Assembly (NCBI GenBank): GCA_009746045.1
Contig: RPFO01000089.1
Location: 380,458-444,457 of the forward strand
Direction of reading: 5' to 3'
Length of the DNA stretch: 64,000 nucleotides
From: Mesostigma viride
Taxonomy: Eukaryota; Streptophyta; Mesostigmatophyceae; Mesostigmatales; Mesostigmataceae
In this document: positions 22,434-32,098 of the stretch, in pieces
Numbering within the stretch: the first letter of the stretch is position 1
Layout of the letters: the number at the start of each line of letters is the position of its first letter
Position numbers and translations under genes: made by a program
Notes under the pieces: generated by a model
The model's database searches: none
What the model was told of the DNA's origin: nothing
What the model saw: only the letters and a program-made list of their open reading frames with translations

Positions 22434-22660
22434 TCAGGAAGGTGGGACACATAGAAATATACAGTTAGGTGGGACACAGCTTCAAGTTCGGGTAGGTGAG
22501 ACAGACCTGTATCACAAATGCCGGTAGGTGGGACACCATGTTTTTCCAAATTCAACAAGGTGGGACATAATTTCAGTTAGGTGGGACACCTGAACATGTC
22601 CCGCTTTGCTGAATTTGTCCCACCTACCGGAGTTGGAACACTGTTCCACCTACGTGAGCT
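22434..22660 (-). repeat. Right subterminal array of the same motifs
   Basis: Iterated GGTGGGACA motifs near 22441, 22465, 22491 (GGTGAGACA variant), 22523, 22559 and 22580, then inverted copies (GTCCCACCTACC, GTTCCACCTACG) leading into the terminal repeat. Both ends carry the motif in both orientations. Confidence 0.75.
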
Positions 22661-22667
22661 GCCCCTG
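22646..22667 (-). repeat. Right terminal inverted repeat of the pogo-like transposon
   Basis: Reverse complement of 13071-13092; abuts TA at 22668. Confidence 0.9.
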
Positions 22668-22847
22668 TAGATTAATTAATCATGCTGTAAGGCCTAGCTG
22701 AGGATAAACCGCGGCTCAGTTAGTCAATTTACTGCGATCTTTGCTTGCTATAGTATCGCGGTACGCTGATACGCGGCTATGCTGTCTTATTAAACTGCAC
22801 CTAATACTAGATTAGATCTTTCGCACTGTCCGGCTCGGGATGTAACA
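22668..22847 (+). mobile_element. Gypsy-1 LTR, right part
   Basis: Continuation of the LTR begun at 12557, after the TA duplicated by the pogo-like insertion. It ends GATGTAACA at 22847, an inverted match to the TGTTAC start. The boundary is inferred from the terminal complementarity, because the 5' LTR of this element is not in the window. Confidence 0.55.
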
Positions 22848-23040
22848 ACCGCGCGGGACAGGCCGGAGCCAGAGGGGTGGTTGGTGCCAGGGTCATGGGC
22901 GGGGGCCACGGGGGGGGCGGCGGGCACCGTGGCGGGGTCTCTGTCTACCGATGGGATTTTGGAGGGAGCAGGATGGCCGTGCAAGAGGGCTTACACTACG
23001 GTGGCGAGCACCACGAACCAGACGAAGAACAGAAAAGACA

Positions 23041-23472
23041 ATCCATTTCTGGCCTTGCCTTGCTTTGCATGCATCACCACAAAACATCAAATTTATTACA
23101 ATATGTGTGCTAGCTCTATACGGTGGAATAACACAGACATGTCTACCAGATGGCAACACGGCCATCTATATTAAAAATATAATTACTTACAGCAGAGTGA
23201 AATCACTCAAACCAAAGCAAACGCCCAGCTATAAACCTATATACAGAGCCATGTCAAAGCTCTATACTACGATAAGACCAATGGAAACGCCTAACGGGAG
23301 GAACCTAATAGCCCTGCTGCACCGCAAAATCAGCCCGCGTACGGCGGAGCATGATGTCAGCCATGGCCCGAGTCAGCGCCACCGACAAGCGCTGACGCCA
23401 ATATATGCTAGGGTGAGCACACTATGTGAATGTGCAGGGCCAGCCCACAGCAGCTGTGCCCCTGCTCTACCC
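23041..23472 (+). repeat. Segmental duplication, copy 1 (contains a LINE insertion)
   Basis: Bases 23041-23166 and 23403-23472 match 23704-23832 and 23833-23905 nearly base for base (shared CTGGCCTTGCCTTGC and GTGAGCACACTA). Copy 1 has an extra 236 bases between the two halves. Confidence 0.85.
23167..23402 (-). mobile_element. 236-base 5'-truncated LINE insertion
   Basis: Present only in copy 1 of the duplication. At its high-coordinate end the minus strand encodes the family's last residues (WRQRL, ALTRAMADIMLRR). It then runs through the 3' UTR, whose ATTACTTACANCAGAGTGAA block also occurs near 57370-57400. The low-coordinate end is A/T-rich. An (A)TAT duplication flanks it. It belongs to the same family as 4757-5225 and 58934-60052. 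Confidence 0.75.
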
Positions 23473-23703
23473 CTTTTGCCAGGGTGGGTGGGAGGCAAAA
23501 GAAACAACCTGCTTCCCTAGAATGGAAGCCCACCTTTTATAGCAACCACCTGTCCAGCCAACCCCTACCTGGGTGGCTGGGGTACGGGTGCCAGCACAAA
23601 AAATATTTTTTCTAAAATTATTTTTTCTTTTGGTGCTATACGGCGTTGCATTCTCCGCTCAGCAGGTTATATATAGTCATAGATAAAATGAGCATAGCTC
23701 ACC

Positions 23704-23905
23704 AAATCCATTTCTGGCCTTGCCTTGCTTTGCATGCATCACCACAAAACATCAAATTTATTACAATATGTGTGCTAGCTCTATACGGTGGAATAACACA
23801 GACATGTCTACCAGATGGCAACACGGCCATCTGTATGCTAGGGTGAGCACACTATTATGTGAATGTGCAGGGCCAGCCCACAGCAGCTGTGCCCCTGCTC
23901 TACCC
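23704..23905 (+). repeat. Segmental duplication, copy 2 (empty site)
   Basis: Second copy of the segment at 23041-23472, lacking the LINE insertion. It acts as the pre-insertion site. Confidence 0.85.
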
Positions 23906-24100
23906 ACATCTTCTTACATGGCTAACAGCCGAAAACACGTAGGACATGCAAAAAAGAAAACTTAAACTACCTAGCTATGGGGGTACTTTGTCCCAACCCA
24001 GGTTCACCCTCGGGTTAGTTAAACCATTTCCCCCCTGACCTCCCACACAAGGGTGAGGTCAGTTGATAGCTAAAAGACGAGAGATAAAGACAGGAAGACG

Positions 24101-26110
24101 TCAAAACTCGACGCCACCGAAGTGGCGCCGGAAGGCCGCTGGGTCAAAACCCAGGGCCTGAGCCCAGAGGGCGGGCGGGATGTCGCGCCCCAGGAGGCTG
24201 CGGTGGAGGCCAATGTAGCGCGTGACCGAGAGGGCCGAAGCCCACCGGCCGCGCAGCTGGATGGCCTCCGGCGACTCGCCAGCGATGGCGTCGTGCGTCG
24301 CCCCCCCATGCCGGAGGCTGTGAAAAGAAAACATCCCTGGGATGCCCATGCGGGCCTGCACAGCCTCCCACTGCTGCCTAGCCTGGCTATACGTTAAGCC
24401 CCGAAAGAGGAGTGCATCCGGGGGCTGGCCAGCCGTCAGACGTCGCAGGAGCCACAAAGAAAGTGGATCCCGGACGAGGACGTGCTGGGCCGCCCCCTGC
24501 GCAGTTTTGGGGTTGCGCAGCACAAGGGCACCGACCATGGGCCCTGGCTCGAGAAGGGGGTGGCCGGGATGAGCCACATCCCGAACCCGCAGCCCTAGCG
24601 CCTCGCTAATGCGTAAATACTGCTGGAAAGCAATAATAATCAACGCACTCAAATGCACCTGTCGACTTGAAACTAGCAACAGGGCAGTGAAATAGCAAAG
24701 GCGCCAGGGCATAGGCGGAGGGCTGACAGCCGGAACAAGCCGCTGCCAACCTGCTAGCAGGCGCCGGTCCGCCAGTACCCAATTCCGAACAATGTCGGGG
24801 TAGTACAGGTGCAGACAGGCCTTGGCGTGCTGGCATAAGGTACGCCCCCGCCCGCCTCTGGCATGGTAGACAGCAGAAATCCACTCACAGAAAATGGCTT
24901 CCGCGTCAGCTGGGTCGACAGGGCCAGGTGGCGCCCACGCCACGTAGACAGCCGCCGCGCGCCGGTACGCTGGCAAGGTAGACACAGGGTTGACTGTGCC
25001 CTCCAAAAGTGCCAAGTCCCGAGGGCGTCGCGCCCCCTCAGGCCCAGGGTTGGGATGCACGTCACCACACCGGGTCAAGTCAGGAATCCAAGCGCCACGC
25101 CGACTGGCCTTGTCAGCTGGGTTGTGGTCGGTATAGCCACCCAGACCCAGTGGCTCTGCATGTCGCCAGCCAGTGACAGAGCGCAGTAGCGCCGAACCAG
25201 CGCTGGTTGAGGCGGTAGGAAGACGACCGCCCTCTGACAAACGCCCCCACCACAGCACTGGAGTCCACGAGCCGGACGACTCGCTTACCTCGACACGCCT
25301 TGGTCCGGCACGACCACTCGACCCCCTGTGTCGCAGCAATCGCCTCCTTGACGTTGATGTGGTTAGGCTGCCCCCGCCACCGGTAGGACAGTGCCGTACG
25401 CCAGTGGCCACTATCCAGCAGGCTGTAGTCCCCCTCCTCCATGCGCTCCAGGTCCCAGTCCTTCCCAGACGTTAAAGCTGTCGTCCGCCACCCCCGCGCT
25501 TCGCGCCGGGTCGCCAGCCGGGCACAATCGGCCCCAGGCAGGTCCCTGTAGACCACCCCACCGCCGGAGCCGCTCGCATCACTTGCGACGACCCGGTCAG
25601 AAAGGGGCCGGGCCCTGGCCGCCCTCAAAAAGGGGGCCAGGTCGATCGCCGCCTGAAGCGCCTGGCGGGCCCCCGCAGGGAGGCGCCAGCGGCGCCCAGG
25701 CAGGGAGGCGTTCATGGCTGCTAGCAGCCGGTACGTCTCAGACCACACCGAAAGCATGGGGCGGCACAGCAGATGCATCCACACCCACTTCCCAAGCACA
25801 GAACTAAGTTCGCGGTAGTATGTGAACCTGCGATCTAAGATTCTATGAGTAGCATGCAGCGATAACTGCCACCACACGCTCAGGAACAGGCACCACGTCA
25901 CCATCTCTTTGGTGAATGACCCCCACCGCCTGCACACCAGTCTGCTCTGCTGTCGCCCGTACCACCTTGTCAGACTTCTGCACCAGCCCAACAGCGGCGT
26001 AGGCAGCCTGAACACGATCTAGCTGCTGATTCACCCCATCCACCGACGCACTGTGGGTGAAATGGAGGTCATCGATCGTCACAGCATGCATACCTTCCAG
26101 ATCCTGCCGA
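24101..26110 (-). pseudogene. DIRS/Kangaroo-like retroelement: reverse transcriptase end, RNase H, tyrosine recombinase
   Basis: Read on the minus strand. From about 26110 there is a reverse transcriptase palm segment with HAVTIDDLHFT (the DD of the YxDD box). A frame change near 25870 precedes thumb-like sequence and RNase H (VVASDASGSGGGVVYRD, HINVKEAIAATQGVEW, RLVDSSAVVGAF). The frame shifts near 25120 to TDHNPADKASR, the last RNase H acidic motif. A 2A-like GDVHPNPGP follows at 25040-25066. The tyrosine recombinase then has YLRISEALGL (Arg), FHSLRHGGAT (His-x-x-Arg), RGRW and the Tyr in VTRYIGLH, ending at 24101. Domain order is that of DIRS-type elements. It is 5'-truncated inside the reverse transcriptase and has two frameshifts, so it is not autonomous. 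Confidence 0.8.
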
Positions 26111-26262
26111 GATTCGAAGCACGGCGAGGGGTGGTTTGTTTGGGTTAGGACAGATTTGGGAGGCTGCAGGTCTGTCCTAAATGAAAATTTGAAATCTGTG
26201 TTTTTTGGATGCTGTGGACTTCCCAAAATAGTTTGATAGAAGGTTTGGGCAAATTTTTGCAT

Positions 26263-26913
26263 TGGTCGAGGAGTTTCAAGTCAATCATTGTGTTATATAA
26301 TGACAAGTTGCCTTATATGCTGTAACCAAATGGGCATTCATGATTGTCAAGCTGGTATCTTATGATGAGTAGAGACAATTGCACTCACAGCTTGTAATTT
26401 TGCATACTTTAAAATTTAGTGACGTGATTGTAATTGCAAAGGCTGGAATGTATCTACTACATGAGACATTATCAAGGAGGATTCTGCGCATGTTCCATGT
26501 GGTTTTTGCCAGTTTTTGTCAGGGATTATATCGCGGCTTCGCGGAAAATGACTGACACTTGGGTCTCGTAAATCTTGGGCAAACCTTGAAATGCTCCATG
26601 ACTGCGCAAATGGACATGGCAAAAAACTCACATGAGCACACTAGTAATGGTCATAGCAGCCGCAGCAGCGACAAACAACCTCAACAGACTCATGCAGGCC
26701 AGGAATATAATTAATCACATCAGAATCAGAACATGCATTGGTGTTGACAAGTTACATCATGACAATCGTGGCAGCACTATACTGGCATGCATGGCAGAGA
26801 GTGAATCAAAAGCACGGCATATCAGCGGAGAAGCAACAAAGGAAGCAGCAATGTTGGCAGCCATGGTGCACACATAGCAATCATTGGTAGCAACAATGGT
26901 AGCAACCGCGACT
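26263..26913. other. Interval without a recognisable gene
   Basis: A+T-richer spacer between the truncated DIRS element and the end of the DUF7869-type ORF. I see no coding motif or repeat. Confidence 0.45.
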
Positions 26914-27169
26914 TCATGTTTCCATAGCCTCCGGGGCTCCATCGCTATCGCTGTCCGGACACACTATGTAACGGCGTGCCCGGCGACGACGGGAATCAGA
27001 CAACATATCTTCTTCAGCCGCGCCGGCTGCCGCGCGCGCAGGCGCAGGCGAGTCGGCAGGTGCAGCCGCGCAGGTGGCCGCGCGCGCAGGCGCAGGCGAG
27101 TTGGCAGGTGCTGCCGCGCGCGCAGGCGCAAGCGAGTTGGCAGGTGCAGCAGCGCCGGTGGCCGCTGGA

Positions 27170-27377
27170 GTTAGGTTAAATAGTGCCGGAACCTTTTGCC
27201 CACTGAGGCAAATCGGTCCGTCACACTATTTTGTCCGGAATAACCACTTTCGAGCACCCAAGTTAATTCGGCCAAATTAACTTGGGTCAGTGCTCGGAAG
27301 TGGTTATTCCGGACAAAATAGTGTGACGGACCGATTTGCCTCAGTGGGCAAAAGGTTCCGGCACTATTTAACCTAAC
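27170..27377. mobile_element. Palindromic (foldback) element A
   Basis: A near-perfect palindrome of 208 bases. It begins GTTAGGTTAAATAGTGCC, ends with the reverse complement (GGCACTATTTAACCTAAC), and is centred near 27277 at CCAAGTTAATTCGGCCAAA. The arms match over about 100 bases. It lacks coding capacity and resembles a hairpin MITE. Confidence 0.85.
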
Positions 27378-27512
27378 TAAAACCTGGCCCCGTGGAGGGG
27401 GAGTCGAATAGACCTGGAGACAACCGCCTGGGCTAGTGCACGCAAATGATATTGCGTCGGAACTGTCTCTGGCAGGTTTCGAACCCCTGACCTCCAAGGT
27501 GGCCAGGTCTTA
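27378..27512 (-). ncRNA. Possible tRNA-derived SINE between the palindromes
   Basis: On the minus strand GGGGTTCGAAACCTGCC contains a perfect RNA polymerase III B-box (GGTTCGAAACC) after a CTTGGAGGTCA stem-like run, as in the T-arm of a tRNA. An A-box-like TTGCCTCAGTGG lies in the arm of the adjacent palindrome upstream. No complete cloverleaf is visible, so a SINE or tRNA remnant is more likely than a functional tRNA. Confidence 0.35.
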
Positions 27513-27730
27513 GTTAGGTTAAATAGTGCCGGAACCTTTTGCCCACTGAGGCAAATCGGTCCGTCACACTATTTTGCCCGGAATAACCACTTCCGAGCAC
27601 CCAAGTTAATTCGGCCAAATTAACTTGGCCGAATTAACTTGGGTGCTCGGAAGTGGTTATTCCGGGCAAAATAGTGTGACGGACCGATTTGCCTCAGTGG
27701 GCAAAAGGTTCCGGCACTATTTAACCTAAC
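27513..27730. mobile_element. Palindromic (foldback) element B
   Basis: A second copy of the same palindrome, 218 bases, with the same outer sequence, a longer centre (AATTAACTTGGCCGAATTAAC) and a few substitutions relative to copy A. It supplies the last codons and stop of the truncated DUF7869-type ORF. Confidence 0.85.
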
Positions 27731-30700
27731 TGCAGGCACGGGCGTAGGCGAGTTGGCAGGTGCAGCCACGCCGGTGGCCGCGCGCGCAGGCGCAGGCGAG
27801 TTGGCAGGTGCTGCCGCGCGCGCAGGCGCAAGCGAGTTGGCAGGTGCAGCCGCGCAGGTGGCCGCAGGCGAGTTGGCAGGTGCTGCCGCGCGCGCAGGTG
27901 CAAGCGAGTTGGCAGGTGCAGCCGCGCCGGTGGCCGCAGGCGCGGGCGTAGGCGAGTTGGCAGGTGCAGCCACGCCGGCTGCCGCGCGCGCAGGCGCAGG
28001 CGAGTTGGCAGGTGCTGCCGCGCGCGCAGGCGCAAGCGAGTTGGCAGGTGCAGCCGCGCAGGTGGCCGCAGGCGAGTTGGCAGGTGCTGCCGCGCGTGCA
28101 GGCGCAAGCGAGTTGGCAGGTGCAGCCACGCCGGCTGCCGCGCGCGCAGGCGCAGGCGAGTTGGCAGGTGCTGCCGCGCGCGCAGGCGCAAGCGAGTTGG
28201 CAGGTGCAGCCGCGCAGGTGGCCGCAGGCGAGTTGGCAGGTGCTGCCGCGCGCGCAGGTGCAAGCGAGTTGGCAGGTGCAGCCACGCCGGTGGCCGCAGG
28301 CGCGGGCGTAGGCGAGTTGGCAGGTGCAGCCACGCCGGCTGCCGCGCGCGCAGGCGCAGGCGAGTTGGCAGGTGCTGCCGCGCGCGCAGGCGCAAGCGAG
28401 TTGGCAGGTGCAGCCGCGCAGGTGGCCGCAGGCGCGGGCGTAGGCGACTTGCTAGGTGCAGCCGCGCCGGTGGTCGTGAGTGCAGGCGCAGGCGAGTTGG
28501 CAGGTGCAGCCACGCCGGCTGCCGCGCGCGCGGGCGTAGGCGACCTGCTAGGTGCAGCCGCGCCGGTGGTCGTGAGTGCAGGCGCAGGCGAGTTGGCAGG
28601 TGCAGCCGCGCCGGTGGCCGCACACGCGGGCGCACGCAAGTCACTTGCAGCCTTATCATTCAGGGCGCGCACTGCTGCGCGCAAGTTGGTCGCCACCGCA
28701 CGTGGGTTGCGCGTGGCTGTGCCGGTTGCTGCAGGCGCAGGCGGCTTGCGCTTAGTTGTGTCGGCCGTGCCGCGCGCTGCCTCAGGCGAGCTGCGCGCAG
28801 TTGCGCTGGTCAGCGCAGCGTGCACCTCCGCACGTAAGCGGGACTCGGCAACGGCGATCTCAGACGCTTGCAGAGGAGGGACGGACACACCGGGGCATCC
28901 ACAGATTTTCTTCCCCAATTCTGGGAGGTCCACACACGTCACCGCCAGCTCTTCCCATTGAGCACCCCAAAACATAGCCACCTTGCCATGTTCCGTGTCC
29001 ACAGCTGCCACTTGACCATGGAATCTTCTAGGACGGTTCACTGTGCGGCCGCCGACGGACTCGTGCACAATCTCATAGCTGCACACAAGTTGTCCTACCA
29101 GGCAGAGCTTGCCACCCATCACCTGCTCCAAGATCGTTTGCCAGCAACGTTCAGCCATGCGCACCACACCCTTGGGAGTTGAAGCTAGTTGCCAGTCAAT
29201 CGTCGGGTGACCTGCGTCCCTTGGCACCTGCTTGAGCGCGGTCAGGCACGCAGCAGACAGCTTTTTCTTGGCATCCAAAGACACCAAGTGGCGCGAGGCG
29301 GGCTTCTTCGCCGGGATCCAATAGGTGAGGATGACCTCGGATGCTGCGATGGTGACTGTGTGGGAGTTTACGGACGACTTGCTCGGCAGAGGCCATGTGG
29401 CGCTGTTCGGGTCCCACTGATGCCAAGCATCGGTCATGCTCCTGGCACGGTATACAGAGAGGACCAGGTGAGGCTCGCTGCCCCCCTCATCGGCAGGCTG
29501 CTCTACCTTCTTCACCACCCCCACCAATATGGGGGGCCAGGGGACGTCGGTGTTGCAGAGCATTTGGCACGTGGGATGCCAGTATAGCACGACCGAGCCC
29601 TCCTTCAGCCCCTCCATACGCCGGTCATGCGCCACCTTGGCGGCATAGGCGGCATCTTCCTGCCGCCACTCATCAAGCGTGCGGCCTTCATGGCAGACAG
29701 GGTCCACGTGTGGCACCACTCGCAGTGCAGCCTCGTTGACGAGCGCCATGTTGTCCGGCGCCACGGCAGGCTGCGGCCCTGCAGGGGCGGCACGGTCAGC
29801 GGCTGCCGCCATTTCAATGGCATACCGCCACGGCAGTGGGCACCACTCTTCCGGCACGTCATCCACGGAGCGCGGGACCTTTGCAAAGAACTCCTCGTTG
29901 CGCTTCTGCATGTCCTCGCAGCCGGGCACGTCAGGTTTAAAAAAGATTCGCCCTTGGCCGCTGGGTAGGTCGAGAACCTTCTTCTTGATGCCCTTCATGA
30001 GCTTGGTGGTGATGAACTGCATGTCGATGGGAGCGGGAGGAGGAGCATCGGCCAGGCCATGCTTGGCCAGCAGGTCAGGGTCGACAGCACGCACCCCGTA
30101 CAGAGGCCTCCCCTTAGCATCATGTTTGTATGGGGCGACCTTGACCTTGCCGCTGCGTGGCGCCTTCTCCTCTCGCATACCTTCTGGCAGCCACGGCGTC
30201 ACCGTTGCCTCCGTGGTACGATAGACAAACCACTCTTCATCGCTGCCCTCCACCCTGAAAAATGCCACATGATGCGGCTTCATTGACTGACCGACCTTCT
30301 CAGGCACCTCCTCCCCCACCTTGGCGCACCAGTCGCGTGAGCTGCACCATCGCAGCAGCTTGAGGCTTTTTAGGATGAGGAGGAATGGGCGGCAGTCCCA
30401 TGCCTTCCCGAGCACCTTGACCTCCGTGCCCATTGGCACTGTGACATTGCAGCTACCGGCGAGGCTGCTGGAGTGGAATGCGGCGCGGATTGCGTCCACC
30501 CAGCTCTCCAGGGTCCCATACGCGTGCGCCTGCCCGGATGCGCCATCGACACCATGTGACATGGACCCGAGTAGGACACCAAACTTCTGATCGGTGTCCG
30601 CGTGGGTGTGCCCCCGGCGCATCCGGTGCATCTCGACCACATCGAAGACACCGATGTGGACGAGGTACCACGCAAAGAGCAGGACGGTGTAATTCCTGTT

Positions 30701-32098
30701 CTCACTGCCACCGTCAGCCTGCAGCACCAAGCAGCGTGGCCTGGGCTTCCCGGACTTGCTCCAGGGACGGTCACGCATCACACATGCCAAGCAATGCATG
30801 AGCATCGTCACGGTCAGGCTTCCGGATAGGTTGTCGCACATCAGCACCCAGGGGAGGACCACAAACCAAAAGGCCTTGTAGCCATGCACGGGCGCGCAGA
30901 AGAGGGAGAACTGCACCATGTCTTTGCCATCCCAGTTCTTCGAGGCTTGGAGGAGCTTCGGCCAGAATGTCTTGGCGTGGTCCAGTTTGTCAATATTCAT
31001 GGAGATGAACTCCCACACCAGCGCCAGATCCCGTCTCGTCCAGTAATTCTGGCGCGCAAAGCGCACCAGCGCGACGTGAAGCTGGATGAGATGCTTGATC
31101 AGCGCACGCTCACCTTCAGTCGCGGCGTACCTCAACAGCTGTCGCAGCTCGGCGCATGTCTCGCACTCGCCCGTGTTCCGGCTGTGTGGATTTACACACA
31201 CCTTGGGCGATCCCTCGTAATAATTTCCCTCGCGGTAGCGATGCCACACGGCGTAGAAACCGTGGTAGCCCAGGATCATCGACCGCGCGGCCTTGTCATT
31301 CCCAGGGAAGTCGCGCTCCGCATCCTCCACGTACATGCTATGCATGTGAGTTATCGGCATGGCGTCCATGTACACCACGTCGGGCCGCGCAGGGTCACAG
31401 TCACCTAGATCCCTCACCAGGTTGCTGATCCACCTTGCTGCATACTCCGTGGCATCGGAGCGCCCCTTGACCCGCTCACGTCGCTCAGCATCCGCACGCG
31501 CACGCAGCAGCTGGTATTGGCCGACGTCATCACGGGCATCGAAAAACTGGGTCGAATGTGCGATGCACTTTACCACCTTGTTCCAGCCTGAAGAGTCAAT
31601 GCCAAGGAGTTTGCGCATCGCAGTTGCGCACGCACTGAGGGTGACGGTTTGACGGCGAGGCCCGTCGCCGAGCTTGACGTCCACATGCACTTGACCCGTG
31701 ATCGTGATGGTGCAGTGCCCACCCACCTCTGAGGGCTTCACCCGAATGTTGCCCACACCTACAGAGCGGATGATGCTGTTAAGTCGTTGAGTGCGTGCCT
31801 TGTCTGAGAGACTGTAAAAGTCCTCGCGCACGGCTGTCCACACGTCCGGGTTCGCGAGAAGACTGTCGTACGTCGTGAGGCAGTGGTTGCTGCACTAATT
31901 GCAGCTGCGGTCGTTGTGCCAATCAGCATTAACGGCAGCCACCTTCTTCTTTTTAAGCTCGCTTCCCGTCTGCTTGCCAGGACGCTTCGGCCGAGATGGC
32001 GCGTCTGCAGATGGGTGCATCGGGTCTCCGTCATGCATGGTACGCAAAATCATCATCGTCGTCCGAGTCGGAGACAATACCTCCGTCCCACTCGACAT

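Larger units (their letters stand above)
13071..22667. mobile_element. 9.6-kb pogo-like DNA transposon with inverted terminal repeats and TA target duplication
   Basis: The ends are perfect inverted copies over 22 bases (left 13071-13092, right 22646-22667), beginning CAGGGGCAGCTCACG. Both ends are flanked by TA (13069-13070 and 22668-22669), the target used by the Tc1/mariner/pogo superfamily. Inside are a minus-strand multi-exon transposase with CENP-B-type DNA-binding and DDE domains (14173-19593), a divergently oriented acidic ORF (20532-21053), motif arrays just inside both ends and between the two genes, and large microsatellites. Agreement of ends, target and transposase class makes the call firm. 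The size is large for the superfamily, mostly because of satellites. Confidence 0.85.
27000..28665. repeat. Coding minisatellite for the Pro-Ala-Ser tail
   Basis: Variants of GCGAGTTGGCAGGTGC followed by AGCCGCGCNGGTGGCCGC are repeated dozens of times, in higher-order units of about 140-200 bases (for example 27955-28140 versus 28315-28430). It encodes APANSPAPARAAAG-type residues on the minus strand. The array is split by the inserted palindromes at 27170-27730. The 400-residue Gly-Ala-Glu-Leu ORF on the plus strand is a shadow. Confidence 0.9.
26914..32098 (-). pseudogene. DUF7869-type putative DDE transposase with Pro-Ala-Ser tail, interrupted
   Basis: Likely start ATG 32098, then a basic N-terminus (KKKKVAAVNADWHNDRSC). 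One in-frame TAG follows at 31895-31897, after which the same frame runs open to 27620. Key blocks are a cysteine motif (CVNPHSR..CETC) near 31150-31190, LVLQADGGSENRNY at about 30686-30728 and MRRGHTHADTDQKFGVL at about 30578-30625. The latter two match the conserved DN-like and GHTH-x-D-x-D signatures of DUF7869 proteins, a family common in algal and protist repetitive DNA and likely RNase H-fold transposases (inference). The C-terminal third is a Pro/Ala/Ser repeat. At 27730 a 561-base insertion (27170-27730) breaks the tail. Beyond it the repeat resumes and ends in an acidic/basic tail (AEEDMLSDSRRRRARR, PDSDSDG) with TGA at 26914. Confidence 0.7.

Noticed and set aside
27378-27512. Functional tRNA gene
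   Set aside because: Only a B-box and T-arm-like segment are present; no anticodon arm or acceptor pairing could be assembled.
27753-28961. 402-residue Gly-Ala-Glu-Leu ORF on the plus strand
   Set aside because: Antisense shadow of the Pro-Ala-Ser tail of the minus-strand DUF7869-type gene.
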